Both the position numbers and the translations under genes were made by a program. From Yinghuangia soli (GTDB lineage: Bacteria > Actinomycetota > Actinomycetes > Streptomycetales > Streptomycetaceae): a DNA stretch of 64,000 bases. Below, in pieces: positions 1-8,802 of the stretch (the stretch's first letter is position 1; each line of letters opens with the position of its first letter). The notes beneath the pieces were generated by a model. The model made no database searches, was not told the DNA's origin, and saw only the letters and a program-made list of their open reading frames with translations. The stretch covers positions 176,994 to 240,993 of the forward strand of contig NZ_JAKFHA010000008.1 of the NCBI RefSeq assembly GCF_021502675.1, written 5' to 3'.

Positions 1-39
1 GTGGCCGGGGGACGGAAGCCGGCCACCCCGCCGCCGTGA

Positions 40-2409
40 TCACGCGGAGGCGTCCGCGATCTCCCTGTCGACGGCCGCCACCAGGGCCTCGAGGTCGGCC
101 GGGGTGAACATCGCCCCCGCACCCGCGAACGCCCCGAACATCGCCAGCTTCCCGAGCGGCAGCCCGGCGACCATCTCGGGCAGCGACCGCTCGCCGCCGC
201 CGCGTTCGGCGTCCGCGCCATCCGCCGGAGGCCGCATGGCCGCAAGCTTCTCCAAGAGCGGGCCCACCAGTTTGCCGCCGATCGGGTGGCCGAGCCATTC
301 GCGCAGGCTCGACATCGCGGTGAGCGGGCCGAACACGCCGTCGCCGGGGAGTTCGACGCTCTCCCGGGCCCGGATGTCGCGGGACGAGAAGGCCGCGCGG
401 ACCTCCACTGTGCGCGCCTCGACCTTCCAGCGGTGCTCGGCCGCCGACCAGTATGCGAACGCCCGCTCGTCGAGGTGCAGCGTGATCGCCTCCGATTGCC
501 CGGGCGCGAGAGTGACCCGGCCGAACGCCTTCAGTTCGTGCACCGGGCGGTCGACCGACGACGCCGGGTCGTGCACATAGATCTGCACGGTCTGGGTGCC
601 GGTGCGAGCGCCTGTGTTGGTCACGGTGGCGGTCACCGTGCACGTATTGCCCGCGCCGCGCACCACGCTGAGCCCGGACAGCTCGAACGTCGTGTACGAC
701 AGGCCATGCCCGAACGGGTACGCGACCGGCGCGTTCAGGGAATCGAAGTAGCGGTAGCCCACGTACAGGCCCTCCGCGTACCGCACGTGCTGCTCGCTGC
801 CCGGGAAGTGCAGGTGCGCGGGGGTGTCCGCGAGGCGCAGCGGCAGCGTCTCGGTGAGGCGGCCGGACGGGTCGGCGAGCCCGAACAGCAGCTCCGCGGT
901 GGCACTGCCGCCGGCCTGGCCGAGCAGCCAGCCCTCCAGGAGGGCCGCGGCCCGGTCCTGCCAGTCGGCGACGGCGACCGCGGCCCCGTTGGAGAGCACC
1001 ACGACGGTTGCCGGGTTGGCGGTGTGCACCTCGGCGAGCAGCGCGAGCTGGTCGGCGGGGATGTCGATGTGGGTGCGGTCGTGGCCTTCGGACTCGGTGC
1101 CGGCCGGAAGTCCGAGGAAGAGCACCGCGACCTCGGCGTCCCGGGCGGCCGCGACGGCATCCGCGACCAGGCCGGGGTCGGGGGTGCCGTCCAGGGCGAA
1201 CCCGGGTGCGAAGGCGACGCGTTCGGGCCCGGCCAGGGCCGTGATGGCGTCGAGGGCGTTGTCGAGCCGGGTCGGCACCACGAGCGAGCTGCCGGAGCCC
1301 TGGTAGCGCGGGGTGCGGGCGAACTCGCCGATGACCGCGATGCGTCCGGTGCCGGCCGGGTCGAGCGGCAGGATGCCGTCGTTCTTGAGCAGCACCGCGC
1401 TCGACAGTGCGGCGGAGCGCGCGAGGCGGTGGTGCGCGTCGGCGTCGAAGACCGCGCCTTCGACGCGGGCGCCCGCGGTGCGCTCGATGAGGGTGACGAC
1501 TCGGCGGGCCGCGGCGTCCAGTTGCTCTTCGGTGAGGCGGCCGTCCTCGACGGCGGCGACTATCTGCGCATCGGTGCCCGACGGCGGCATCTCGATGTCG
1601 AGACCGGCCGCGAGCGCCTTGACGCGATCCGCGACGGCACCCCAGTCCGACACCACGAGGCCGTCGAAACCCCATTCCCCGCGCAGGACTTCGGTGAGCA
1701 GGAAGTGATGCTCGCTGGCGTAGGTCCCGTTGACCTTGTTGTACGCGCACATCACGGTGAGCGGCGCGGCGTCCTTCACGACGTGCTCGAACGCGGGCAG
1801 ATAGATCTCCCGCAGGGTGCGCTCGTCGATGTCAGCGCTGACCCGGAAGCGGTCGGTCTCCTGGTTGTTGGCGGCGAAGTGCTTGAGCGAGGTGCCGACG
1901 CCCTGCGACTGCACGCCGTGCACGTACGCCGCGCCGAGGCGTCCGGCGAGGAACGGGTCCTCGGAGAAGTACTCGAAGTTGCGGCCGCAGAGCGGCGAGC
2001 GCTTGATGTTGACGCCGGGGCCGAGCAGGACCGAGACGTTCTCGGCGCGGGCCTCGGCGCCGAGCGCTTCGCCGACGCGGCGCAGCAAGTCGGTGTCCCA
2101 CGAGGAGGCGAGGCCGACCGCGGGCGGGAAGCAGGTGGCCGGGAGGCTGGTGCCCAGGCCGATCGGGTCGGCTTCGGCGGGCTGCTTGCGCAGGCCGTGC
2201 GGGCCGTCCGCGACCATGACCGACTCGATGCCCGCCGCCTCGACGCCTTGCAGGTGCCAGAAGTCCGCGCCCGAGGTGAGCGACGCCTTCTGCGCGGTGG
2301 TCAGCTCGCGGACCCCGGGGACCCCCGCGGTTCCAGCGGTTCCGCCGGATGCGATGGATGCGGCGGAGTCGGCGGGTCCGGCGGGTCCGGCGGCAGGGGT
2401 GTCGTGCAT
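40..2409 (-). CDS. Glycoside hydrolase family 3 beta-glucosidase
   Basis: Retaining exo-glycosidase, expected to release glucose or a related sugar from the non-reducing end of oligosaccharides or glycosides. 789 aa from the chosen ATG. The GH3 (beta/alpha)8 domain comes first: KHFAANNQE at about residue 176 and VVSDWG around 255, where Asp255 is the expected nucleophile. A GH3 C-terminal alpha/beta sandwich with the ESEGHDR segment (likely acid/base Glu) follows, then a fibronectin-III-like domain. No signal peptide, so probably cytoplasmic, acting on imported sugars. The reading frame extends 16 codons upstream, but the ATG at 2409 has GAGGAG about 8 bases before it. It lies downstream of the TetR-LacI fusion gene, with LacI-type operators in between. 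Family assignment is secure; the substrate is inferred only from context. Confidence 0.93.
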   Translation of the reverse strand: MHDTPAAGPAGPADSAASIASGGTAGTAGVPGVRELTTAQKASLTSGADFWHLQGVEAAGIESVMVADGPHGLRKQPAEADPIGLGTSLPATCFPPAVGLASSWDTDLLRRVGEALGAEARAENVSVLLGPGVNIKRSPLCGRNFEYFSEDPFLAGRLGAAYVHGVQSQGVGTSLKHFAANNQETDRFRVSADIDERTLREIYLPAFEHVVKDAAPLTVMCAYNKVNGTYASEHHFLLTEVLRGEWGFDGLVVSDWGAVADRVKALAAGLDIEMPPSGTDAQIVAAVEDGRLTEEQLDAAARRVVTLIERTAGARVEGAVFDADAHHRLARSAALSSAVLLKNDGILPLDPAGTGRIAVIGEFARTPRYQGSGSSLVVPTRLDNALDAITALAGPERVAFAPGFALDGTPDPGLVADAVAAARDAEVAVLFLGLPAGTESEGHDRTHIDIPADQLALLAEVHTANPATVVVLSNGAAVAVADWQDRAAALLEGWLLGQAGGSATAELLFGLADPSGRLTETLPLRLADTPAHLHFPGSEQHVRYAEGLYVGYRYFDSLNAPVAYPFGHGLSYTTFELSGLSVVRGAGNTCTVTATVTNTGARTGTQTVQIYVHDPASSVDRPVHELKAFGRVTLAPGQSEAITLHLDERAFAYWSAAEHRWKVEARTVEVRAAFSSRDIRARESVELPGDGVFGPLTAMSSLREWLGHPIGGKLVGPLLEKLAAMRPPADGADAERGGGERSLPEMVAGLPLGKLAMFGAFAGAGAMFTPADLEALVAAVDREIADASA

Positions 2410-2488
2410 GGCAGCGCTCCTCGGGATCCACGGCCGCGTCCGGACAGCACGGAGCACGGCGGCCGGGGCGTGCCGCCCCGGAACCGAC

Positions 2489-2511
2489 GTAATCGTTTAC
2501 GAAAGCGCTTT
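2489..2511. promoter_or_regulatory. Tandem LacI-family operator-like palindromes
   Basis: Two adjacent CG-centred dyads: GTAATCGTTTAC at 2489-2500 (one mismatch from a perfect palindrome) and AAAGCGCTTT at 2502-2511 (perfect). Sites of this form are typical of LacI/GalR repressors. They lie 80 bases upstream of the beta-glucosidase start and just downstream of the TetR-LacI gene, so the fusion regulator probably controls the glucosidase here. The binding is inferred. Confidence 0.6.
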
Positions 2512-2548
2512 GCGGCGCAAGACCCCGGGGCAGGGCGATTGCCCCGTT

Positions 2549-4294
2549 TCACCGCTCCTGCGGGGCCGCGGTGCTGTCCCGGACGACGAGTTGCGGCGGC
2601 AGCGCCACCAGCGGCGCGCCGTCGTCCAGGCCGTCGAGCCGGTCCAGGAGCAGCCGGGCCGCGGCGGCGCCGAGCAGGTCCAGCGGCTGGCGCACGGTGG
2701 TCAGCGGCGGGGTCAGGAGAGCCGCGATCTGGTCGTCGTCGAAGCCCACGACCGCAAGATCGCGGGGCACTTCGAGGCCGAGCGCGGCGACCGCGCGGTA
2801 GGCCCCGCTGGCCAGCCGGTCGTTCATGGCGAACACCGCGGTCGGCCGGTCGTCCGCGGCGAGCAGCGCGTGCGTGGCCGCGATGCTGGTCGCCGGATCG
2901 AGGAATGCGCAGGTGCGGACCAGTGATTCGTCCCACACGCCGGCCTCGGCGAGCACCGCGCGGGCGCCGGCCAGCCGGTCCCGGGTGGCGGGGATGCCGT
3001 CCTCGCCGGTCAGGATGCCGATGCGGCGGTGGCCCAGCGCGAGCAGGTGCCGCACGGCCGCCGCGCCGCCCGCCACGTTGTCGCACGCGACCGTGGGCAG
3101 GTCCATTTCGGCCAGCGGGTCCACCACGACCACCGGCCGGCCGGCGGTGGCCGGGGAGGCCAGGTCCTTGGCGCCGCCGGGCGGCAGCACGACGAGCGCG
3201 CCGTCGAAGCCGTGCCGGCCGAGCTTGTCCAGGACCGGGCGTACCCGGCCGTGCTGGTCCTTGGTGGTGCCGACCGCGAGGCTGTAGCCGTGGTCGTCCA
3301 GGGTCTGCGCGATGCCGGCCAGGATGCGGGCCGTGTACGGGGTGTCCAGCCAGGGGAGGGTCACCGCGATGCGCCCGGTCCGCCCGGACTTGAGCGCGCG
3401 GGCCACGGAACTGCCGGTGAAGCCCAGCTCCTTCGCGGCCTCGACGACCAGGCCGCGGGTGGCGGCGGAGACGCCCGGCTTGCCGTTGAGGGCGCGGGAG
3501 ACCGAGGCGATCGAGACGCCGGTGCGGTCGGCGATGTCCTGGATGGTCACGGTGCGGCCCGCGTGCGGGGCGGTGCCCGGTGCGGTGTCCGCGGTGTCCG
3601 CCTCGGCGGCCGGGGCGTCCGCGCGTCCGGCCCGGCGGGCGACGGCGAGCGCCCAGGACTCCTCGGTGACCAGGCTCCGGAAGTACTGCCGCAGGTCGCC
3701 GGGCATGTCCACGGCGCCGGGGTCGAGCAGCCACTGGGTCTGCAGGCCGTCCAGCAGGGCGACCGTCGACCGGGCGGCCCGTACCGGGTCCACTCCGGGG
3801 CGCAGGTCGCCGCCCTCGGCGAGCTGCGCGAAGCCCTGGCCGACGTAGTCGCGGAACCAGTCGTAGCGCTGCTTGAAGTACTCGTGCGCCGGGTGCTCGG
3901 ACGAGGTGGCCTCGGCCGACAGGACGCAGAACAGCTCGGCCAGACCGCGCTGCCGCGTGTTGTACTCGGCCAGCTCGACCACCGCGAGCAGGGCCCCCGA
4001 GCCGCGCAGGTCGCGGCCCGCGGAGAAGGAGCCGTCGATCTGCTCGCGATGCCGCAGGGCCTCGATGAGCAGCGCGCTCTTGCTGCCGAAGTGGTGCAGC
4101 AGGCCCGGCGCGGTGATCCCCGCGGCTTCCGCGATGTCGCGTACCGAACTGGCCCGGTAGCCGTCCCGGGCGAAGACCTTGAGCGCGGCGTCGAGGATTT
4201 CGCGGCGCAGCTCGACGCTCTTGCGGTACGGGCCGCGCTTGCCGGTGCCGCGCTGCTGGTCAGTCATGCCGGACATCTTGCCGTGCCGGTCCAC
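2549..4294 (-). CDS. TetR-LacI fusion transcriptional regulator
   Basis: Single 581-aa frame holding two complete repressors. Residues about 29-215 are a TetR-family protein, with HTH SSVRDIAEAAGITAPGLLHHF at 49-69 and a full all-helical ligand/dimer domain. An Ala/Asp-rich linker spans about 221-247. Residues about 248-581 are a LacI/GalR regulator: HTH TIQDIADRTGVSIASVSRAL, hinge helix SSVARALKSGRTG at 295-307, then a periplasmic-binding-like sugar sensor ending VVRDS. The GTG start at 4294 has GAGGAGG 4 bases upstream; an internal ATG at 4267 lacks this. It is divergent from the family-5 ABC importer and upstream of the GH3 gene, so it probably senses a sugar and perhaps a second ligand. 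Both domains look intact, and no frame break marks the junction. The fusion is unusual; TetR and LacI proteins are normally separate. Confidence 0.93.
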   Translation of the reverse strand: MDRHGKMSGMTDQQRGTGKRGPYRKSVELRREILDAALKVFARDGYRASSVRDIAEAAGITAPGLLHHFGSKSALLIEALRHREQIDGSFSAGRDLRGSGALLAVVELAEYNTRQRGLAELFCVLSAEATSSEHPAHEYFKQRYDWFRDYVGQGFAQLAEGGDLRPGVDPVRAARSTVALLDGLQTQWLLDPGAVDMPGDLRQYFRSLVTEESWALAVARRAGRADAPAAEADTADTAPGTAPHAGRTVTIQDIADRTGVSIASVSRALNGKPGVSAATRGLVVEAAKELGFTGSSVARALKSGRTGRIAVTLPWLDTPYTARILAGIAQTLDDHGYSLAVGTTKDQHGRVRPVLDKLGRHGFDGALVVLPPGGAKDLASPATAGRPVVVVDPLAEMDLPTVACDNVAGGAAAVRHLLALGHRRIGILTGEDGIPATRDRLAGARAVLAEAGVWDESLVRTCAFLDPATSIAATHALLAADDRPTAVFAMNDRLASGAYRAVAALGLEVPRDLAVVGFDDDQIAALLTPPLTTVRQPLDLLGAAAARLLLDRLDGLDDGAPLVALPPQLVVRDSTAAPQER

Positions 4295-4458
4295 GATGCC
4301 TCCTCGCTGCGCCTCCCGCCGGGCCCCGATCCGGAATCGCCTCTCACGAAACTCTATCGCTCGTTCAGAATTCGATGTTAGCCTCGCCGCCGCGCACCAG
4401 GAGCCCGCAGCGGCCGTCCCGGTGATCTGCGCGACGACCCTGTTCGAGGAGCGAATCC
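4295..4458. promoter_or_regulatory. Divergent promoter region, fusion regulator / ABC importer
   Basis: 164 bases between the divergent starts. An A/T-richer core around 4348-4381 stands out from the GC-rich surroundings and probably holds the promoters. I could not identify a convincing palindrome matching the operators at 2489-2511. Each start has its own ribosome-binding site: GAGGAGG for the regulator and GAGGAG for the binding protein. Confidence 0.4.
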
Positions 4459-5988
4459 ATGATGCGATCGACCCACCGGCCTGCCGCGGCCGCGGGCGCT
4501 GCGGCGCTGGCCTTGTCCCTCGCCGCCTGCGGGGGCGGCACCGGAGACGGCGGCACGTCCGGCGGCGGCGGGACCGCGCCGCGCCTCACGCTCGGCCTCA
4601 ACGCGGCGCCCAAGAGCCTGCTGCCCACGGTGGCCGTCACCGGCGGCTCGACGCTGTTCTACACGCCGGTCTACGACACCCTCGTGCTGCTCGGCCCGGA
4701 CGGGTCGCCGCAGCCGATGCTGGCCACCGAGTGGAAGTACGACGAGGCGCAGACCGTCCTCACGCTCAAGCTCCGCACCGGGGTGAAGTTCACCAACGGC
4801 GAGGCGTTCGACGCCGCCGCGGCCAAGGCGAACCTGGACCGCAGCCTCAAGGCCGGGGCGAACACCCAGGCACTCGCCGCGCTCGCCGAGGTCGCCGCGC
4901 CCGACCCGGCCACCCTGGTCCTCACGCTCAAGCAGAAGGATCCGGGCGTCGTCTCGGCACTCGGCACGTCGGCCGCGTACATGCAGGCCCCGGGCACCTT
5001 CGACAAGCCCGACGCGGCCACCAAGCCGGTCGGCACCGGACCGTACACGCTCGCCGACACCACCATCATCGGCTCGGAGTACGTGTACAAGAAGAATCCG
5101 TCGTACTGGAACGCCTCCGCGATCAAGTACGACGAGGTCGCCCTGAAAGTCCTCGGCGACCAGAACGCGATGCTCAACGCGGTCAAGAGCGGGCAGGTGA
5201 ACGCCATCCAGATGGCCCCGGGCCAGAAGGACCAGGTCACCGCGGCCGGCTGGCAGGCCGTCGCCCAGGAGATCGACTTCGCCGGGCTGTTCCTCTTCGA
5301 CCGCACCGGCAAGGTCAACCCGGCCATGGCCGACAAGCGCGTCCGGCAGGCGATCAACCTCGCGGTCAACCGCGAGGCGCTGCTCAAGGCCGTCGTCGGC
5401 GGCCTGGGAACGCCCACCGCGCAGATCTTCAACGACGGTGCCGGCAAGTCGCTCGACCCCGCCCTCGACACGCAGTGGGCCTACAACCCCGAGCGCGCCA
5501 AGGCGCTGCTCGCCGAAGCCGGGCAGAGCAACCTCAAACTCGTGCTGCCCACCACGCCGCTCGCCAAGACCCTCATGGACGCCGTGAAGCAGCAGCTCGG
5601 CGCGGTCGGCATCAACGCCGAACTCCAGGACGCCGGGCCGAACTTCGTCACCGACATCCTGGGCGGCAAGTACGCCGCCTCGTACTTCCAGTTCCAGGCC
5701 ACCGACCCCTGGTACATGATGCAGTTCCTGCTGATGCCGCAGGGCGCGTACAACCCGCTGCACGCCGACGATCCGCAGCTGGCCGCACTGATCGACCGCT
5801 ACCGCGCCGGCGACGCCGCCGCGCAGCAGGCCGTGCTCAAGGAGATCAACGCCTACGTCACCGACCAGGCGTGGTTCGCCCCCTGGTACCGCGTGCAGAC
5901 CGTCTGGGCCGTCGACCCCAAGACCAGCGTGCAGCTGCTCAAGGGCTGGGCCTCGCCGTACGTGCTGAGCTTCGCCCCCAAGTCCTGA
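4459..5988 (+). CDS. ABC transporter family-5 solute-binding lipoprotein
   Basis: Extracytoplasmic solute receptor of the SBP_bac_5 (peptide/nickel/oligosaccharide) family, 509 aa. N-terminal signal with lipobox SLAAC (Cys24), so it is membrane-anchored after lipidation. Family features include RTGVKFTNGEAF near residue 110, VGTGPYTL near 195, and KRVRQAINLAVNRE near 295. Start ATG at 4459 is preceded by GAGGAG. It is the first gene of a four-gene importer operon with 6092, 7030 and 8799. The family carries oligopeptides in most annotated cases, but members importing cello- and other oligosaccharides are known. The neighbouring GH3 and LacI-type regulator favour a sugar or glycoside here (inference). 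Confidence 0.9.
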   Translation: MMRSTHRPAAAAGAAALALSLAACGGGTGDGGTSGGGGTAPRLTLGLNAAPKSLLPTVAVTGGSTLFYTPVYDTLVLLGPDGSPQPMLATEWKYDEAQTVLTLKLRTGVKFTNGEAFDAAAAKANLDRSLKAGANTQALAALAEVAAPDPATLVLTLKQKDPGVVSALGTSAAYMQAPGTFDKPDAATKPVGTGPYTLADTTIIGSEYVYKKNPSYWNASAIKYDEVALKVLGDQNAMLNAVKSGQVNAIQMAPGQKDQVTAAGWQAVAQEIDFAGLFLFDRTGKVNPAMADKRVRQAINLAVNREALLKAVVGGLGTPTAQIFNDGAGKSLDPALDTQWAYNPERAKALLAEAGQSNLKLVLPTTPLAKTLMDAVKQQLGAVGINAELQDAGPNFVTDILGGKYAASYFQFQATDPWYMMQFLLMPQGAYNPLHADDPQLAALIDRYRAGDAAAQQAVLKEINAYVTDQAWFAPWYRVQTVWAVDPKTSVQLLKGWASPYVLSFAPKS

Positions 5989-6091
5989 TCCCGCTCCTGC
6001 GCGCGCCGCGCGGCCCGCAGGACACCACCCCGGTCTGCCGGGTGCCGCCGCCATGGCACCCGGCAGACCGGGCCGGACCAAGGAACACCAC

Positions 6092-7033
6092 GTGCTGTCC
6101 TACCGGTTGCGGCGGACGCTGTCCGGGCTGCGCCAGCTCGCCGCGGCCACCGTCGTCTCCTTCCTCCTCCTCTACGCCGCATCCGGCGACGTCGCCCGCA
6201 ACCTCATGGGCGAGAGCGCCACCCGGGAGCAAGTCGACCAGAAGGCCGCGCAACTCGGCGTGGACCAGCCCGTCTGGACGCAGTTCGCCGACTGGCTCGG
6301 CGGGGCGTTCCAGGGCGACCTGGGCCGGTCCTGGTTCACCGGCCAGGAAGTCACCGAGGCGATCGGCATCCGCTTCCCGGTCACCCTGTCGCTGATCGTC
6401 GGCACCACGGTGCTCACCGCCCTGCTCTCCGCGGTGCTCGGCGTCTGGGCCGGCACCCGGCGCGGCGGCGCGGACCGCTTCGTGCAGGTGCTGTCCGTGC
6501 TCGGCGTCGCGCTGCCCGGCTTCGTGGTCGCCCTCGTGCTGGTCACCCAGTTCGCGATCCGCCTCGAATGGTTCCCGGCCACCGGCTACACCCCGGTCGA
6601 GGTGTCCTTCACCGGCTGGCTGAAGTCCATCACCCTGCCGGTCGTCGCACTCACCTTCGGCGGCATGGTCTTCGTGACCCAGCAGCTGCGCGGCGCGGTC
6701 ATCGACACGCTCCGCCAGGACTGGGTCCGCACCCTGCGCACCCGCGGACTCTCCTCGCGCCGCATCCTGTTCGTGCACGTGCTGCGCAGCGCCGCCGGCC
6801 CCGCCGTCTCCGTCCTCGGCCTGCACTTCATCGGGCTGGTCGGCGGCGCGGTCATCATCGAGCAGGTCTTCACCCTGCCCGGCCTGGGCCAGTACACGAT
6901 CGGCGCCACCGCGTCCGGCGACCTGCCGGTCGTCATGGGCATCGTCCTGCTCACCGCGGTCGTCGTCTTCGCCGCCAACCTGGCCACCGACCTCGCCGTC
7001 GGCTGGCTCAACCCGAAAGCACGCCGCTCATGA
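6092..7033 (+). CDS. ABC importer permease (DppB type)
   Basis: Membrane subunit of the family-5 importer, 313 aa. About six hydrophobic helices, beginning with QLAAATVVSFLLLYAASG, then the periplasmic loop usual in DppB/OppB. It has the cytoplasmic EAA-like loop (DWVRTLRTRGLSSRRILFVH) that contacts the ATPases. The frame is open from 6053, but GTG at 6092 is chosen because AAGGA lies 7-8 bases upstream and the helix then starts at the expected place. The stop overlaps the next gene start (ATGA at 7030-7033), indicating translational coupling. Confidence 0.9.
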   Translation: MLSYRLRRTLSGLRQLAAATVVSFLLLYAASGDVARNLMGESATREQVDQKAAQLGVDQPVWTQFADWLGGAFQGDLGRSWFTGQEVTEAIGIRFPVTLSLIVGTTVLTALLSAVLGVWAGTRRGGADRFVQVLSVLGVALPGFVVALVLVTQFAIRLEWFPATGYTPVEVSFTGWLKSITLPVVALTFGGMVFVTQQLRGAVIDTLRQDWVRTLRTRGLSSRRILFVHVLRSAAGPAVSVLGLHFIGLVGGAVIIEQVFTLPGLGQYTIGATASGDLPVVMGIVLLTAVVVFAANLATDLAVGWLNPKARRS

Positions 7034-8802
7034 CCGCTCCGTCCGCCGCGGCGGAAACCGCCGCGCGCCCCGGCCTCGGCACCCGGCTCCTGCGCAACCC
7101 GCTCGCGGCCGGCTCCTCGCTGGTCCTGGCCCTCGTCGCGCTCGCCGTGGTCCTGGCCCCGTGGATCGCGCCGTTCGGACCGAACGAAGGCGACATCGCC
7201 GACGCCCACCAGTCCGCGAGCGGCTCCCACTGGCTGGGCACCAACGCCATCGGCGGCGACATCTACTCCAACCTGCTGCACGCCGGCCGCTACAGCCTCA
7301 CCGGCGCCGCCCTCACTCTCGCCGTCGCCTCCGTCCTCGGCATCACCGCAGGACTGCTCGCCGGCTACTTCCGCGGCTGGTTCGAGAACGCCGCGACCGC
7401 AGTCATCGGCCTGCTCCTGGCGCTGCCCGGCATGATCGTGCTGCTCGCCGCGCGCGCCGCATTCGGACCGAGCCTGTGGACGTCGATGACGATCGTCGGC
7501 ATCCTCGCCGCCCCGGCGTACTTCTGGGTGGTGCACGCAAGCGTGAGCGCTGTACGCCGCGAGCCGTACATCGACGCGGCGCGCGTCTCCGGGCTCTCCG
7601 ACCCGCGGATCATCCGCCGGCACGTGCTCGCCGCGGTCCGCGGCCCCATCTTCATTCAGACCGCCGCGGTCGCGGGCGCCGCGATCGGCGTGCAGGCCGG
7701 CCTGGAGTTCATCGGCCTGGGCGACCCGAACATGGTCACCTGGGGCACGATGCTCAACGACGGGTTCAAGGACCTGTACGCCCACCCGATGCTGATGATC
7801 TGGCCCAGCCTCATGGTCAGCACGGTCTGCGTCGCCTTCACCCTGCTGGGCATCGGGCTCCGCGACACCACCGAGGGCGCCGCGGCCCCGCGCACCCGCC
7901 GGCGGAAGCGTCCGACACCGTCGCCGACGGCCGCCCGCACCGCGGACCGCGACGGCGCATTGCTCTCGGTGCGCGGCCTGCGCATCGGATACCCGCAGCC
8001 GGACGGCACCGTCACCGAAGTCGTCCGCGGCGTCGACCTGGATATCGCCCGCGGCCAAGTGCACGGCCTGGTCGGCGAATCCGGCTCCGGCAAGACCCAG
8101 ACCGCATTCGCGGTCCTCGGCGTCCTCCCCGAACCCGGGCACATCACCGGCGGATCCGTCCTCTTCGACGGCACCGAACTCGCGGACGCGCACGAACGCA
8201 CCTACGCCCCGCTGCGCGGCCTGCGCATCGCGTACGTCCCGCAGGAACCGATGAGCAACCTCGACCCGGCCTTCACCATCGGCTACCAATTGGCCGAACC
8301 GCTGCGCCGCCGCATGGGCATGTCCCGTGCCCAGGCCCGCACCCGGGCGCTGGAACTGCTGGACCGCGTCGGCATAGCCGACCCCGAAGGCACGCTGCGC
8401 CGCTACCCGCACGAGATATCCGGCGGCATGGCCCAGCGCGTCCTGATCGCCGCCGCCGTCGCCTGCGACCCGGACCTGCTGATCGCCGACGAGCCCACCA
8501 CGGCCCTCGACGTGACCGTGCAGGCCGAGGTACTCGACCTGCTCCGCGACCTGCGCGCGGAACGCGGGATGGGCGTCCTGCTGGTCACCCACAACCTCGG
8601 AGTGGTCGCCGACCTGTGCGACCACGTCTCGGTCATGCGGGCCGGCGAGATCGTCGAATCCGCCCCCGCAGCCCGGCTCTTCGACGCCCCGCAGCACGCC
8701 TACACGCGCGAACTGCTGGCCGCGGTCGTCGACGACGAAGGCCCGGCCCGCCCCCCGCTGAGCACCCCGAACGAGCCCGTCCCCCGCGAGGCCGCCGAAT
8801 GA
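7030..8802 (+). CDS. ABC importer permease-ATPase fusion (DppC-DppD type)
   Basis: 590-aa protein joining two normally separate subunits. Residues about 1-285 are a DppC-type permease (helix near 25-45; motif [21 protein letters not shown] loop ending RRHVLAAV). A basic linker (TRRRKRP) follows. Residues about 315-590 are a DppD-type ATPase with Walker [10 protein letters not shown] near 350, Q-loop [12 protein letters not shown], signature ISGGMAQR near 463, Walker [13 protein letters not shown] near 483 and the switch His in VTHN. Such permease/ATP-binding fusions occur in other actinobacterial peptide-type importers. Overlaps both neighbours by 4 bases, so the operon is tightly coupled. 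Confidence 0.92.
   Translation: MTAPSAAAETAARPGLGTRLLRNPLAAGSSLVLALVALAVVLAPWIAPFGPNEGDIADAHQSASGSHWLGTNAIGGDIYSNLLHAGRYSLTGAALTLAVASVLGITAGLLAGYFRGWFENAATAVIGLLLALPGMIVLLAARAAFGPSLWTSMTIVGILAAPAYFWVVHASVSAVRREPYIDAARVSGLSDPRIIRRHVLAAVRGPIFIQTAAVAGAAIGVQAGLEFIGLGDPNMVTWGTMLNDGFKDLYAHPMLMIWPSLMVSTVCVAFTLLGIGLRDTTEGAAAPRTRRRKRPTPSPTAARTADRDGALLSVRGLRIGYPQPDGTVTEVVRGVDLDIARGQVHGLVGESGSGKTQTAFAVLGVLPEPGHITGGSVLFDGTELADAHERTYAPLRGLRIAYVPQEPMSNLDPAFTIGYQLAEPLRRRMGMSRAQARTRALELLDRVGIADPEGTLRRYPHEISGGMAQRVLIAAAVACDPDLLIADEPTTALDVTVQAEVLDLLRDLRAERGMGVLLVTHNLGVVADLCDHVSVMRAGEIVESAPAARLFDAPQHAYTRELLAAVVDDEGPARPPLSTPNEPVPREAAE

Noticed and set aside
286-3393. 1035-aa open frame on the plus strand across the GH3 and regulator genes
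   Set aside because: Arg/Gly-rich antisense shadow; the minus strand carries clear family motifs over the same bases.
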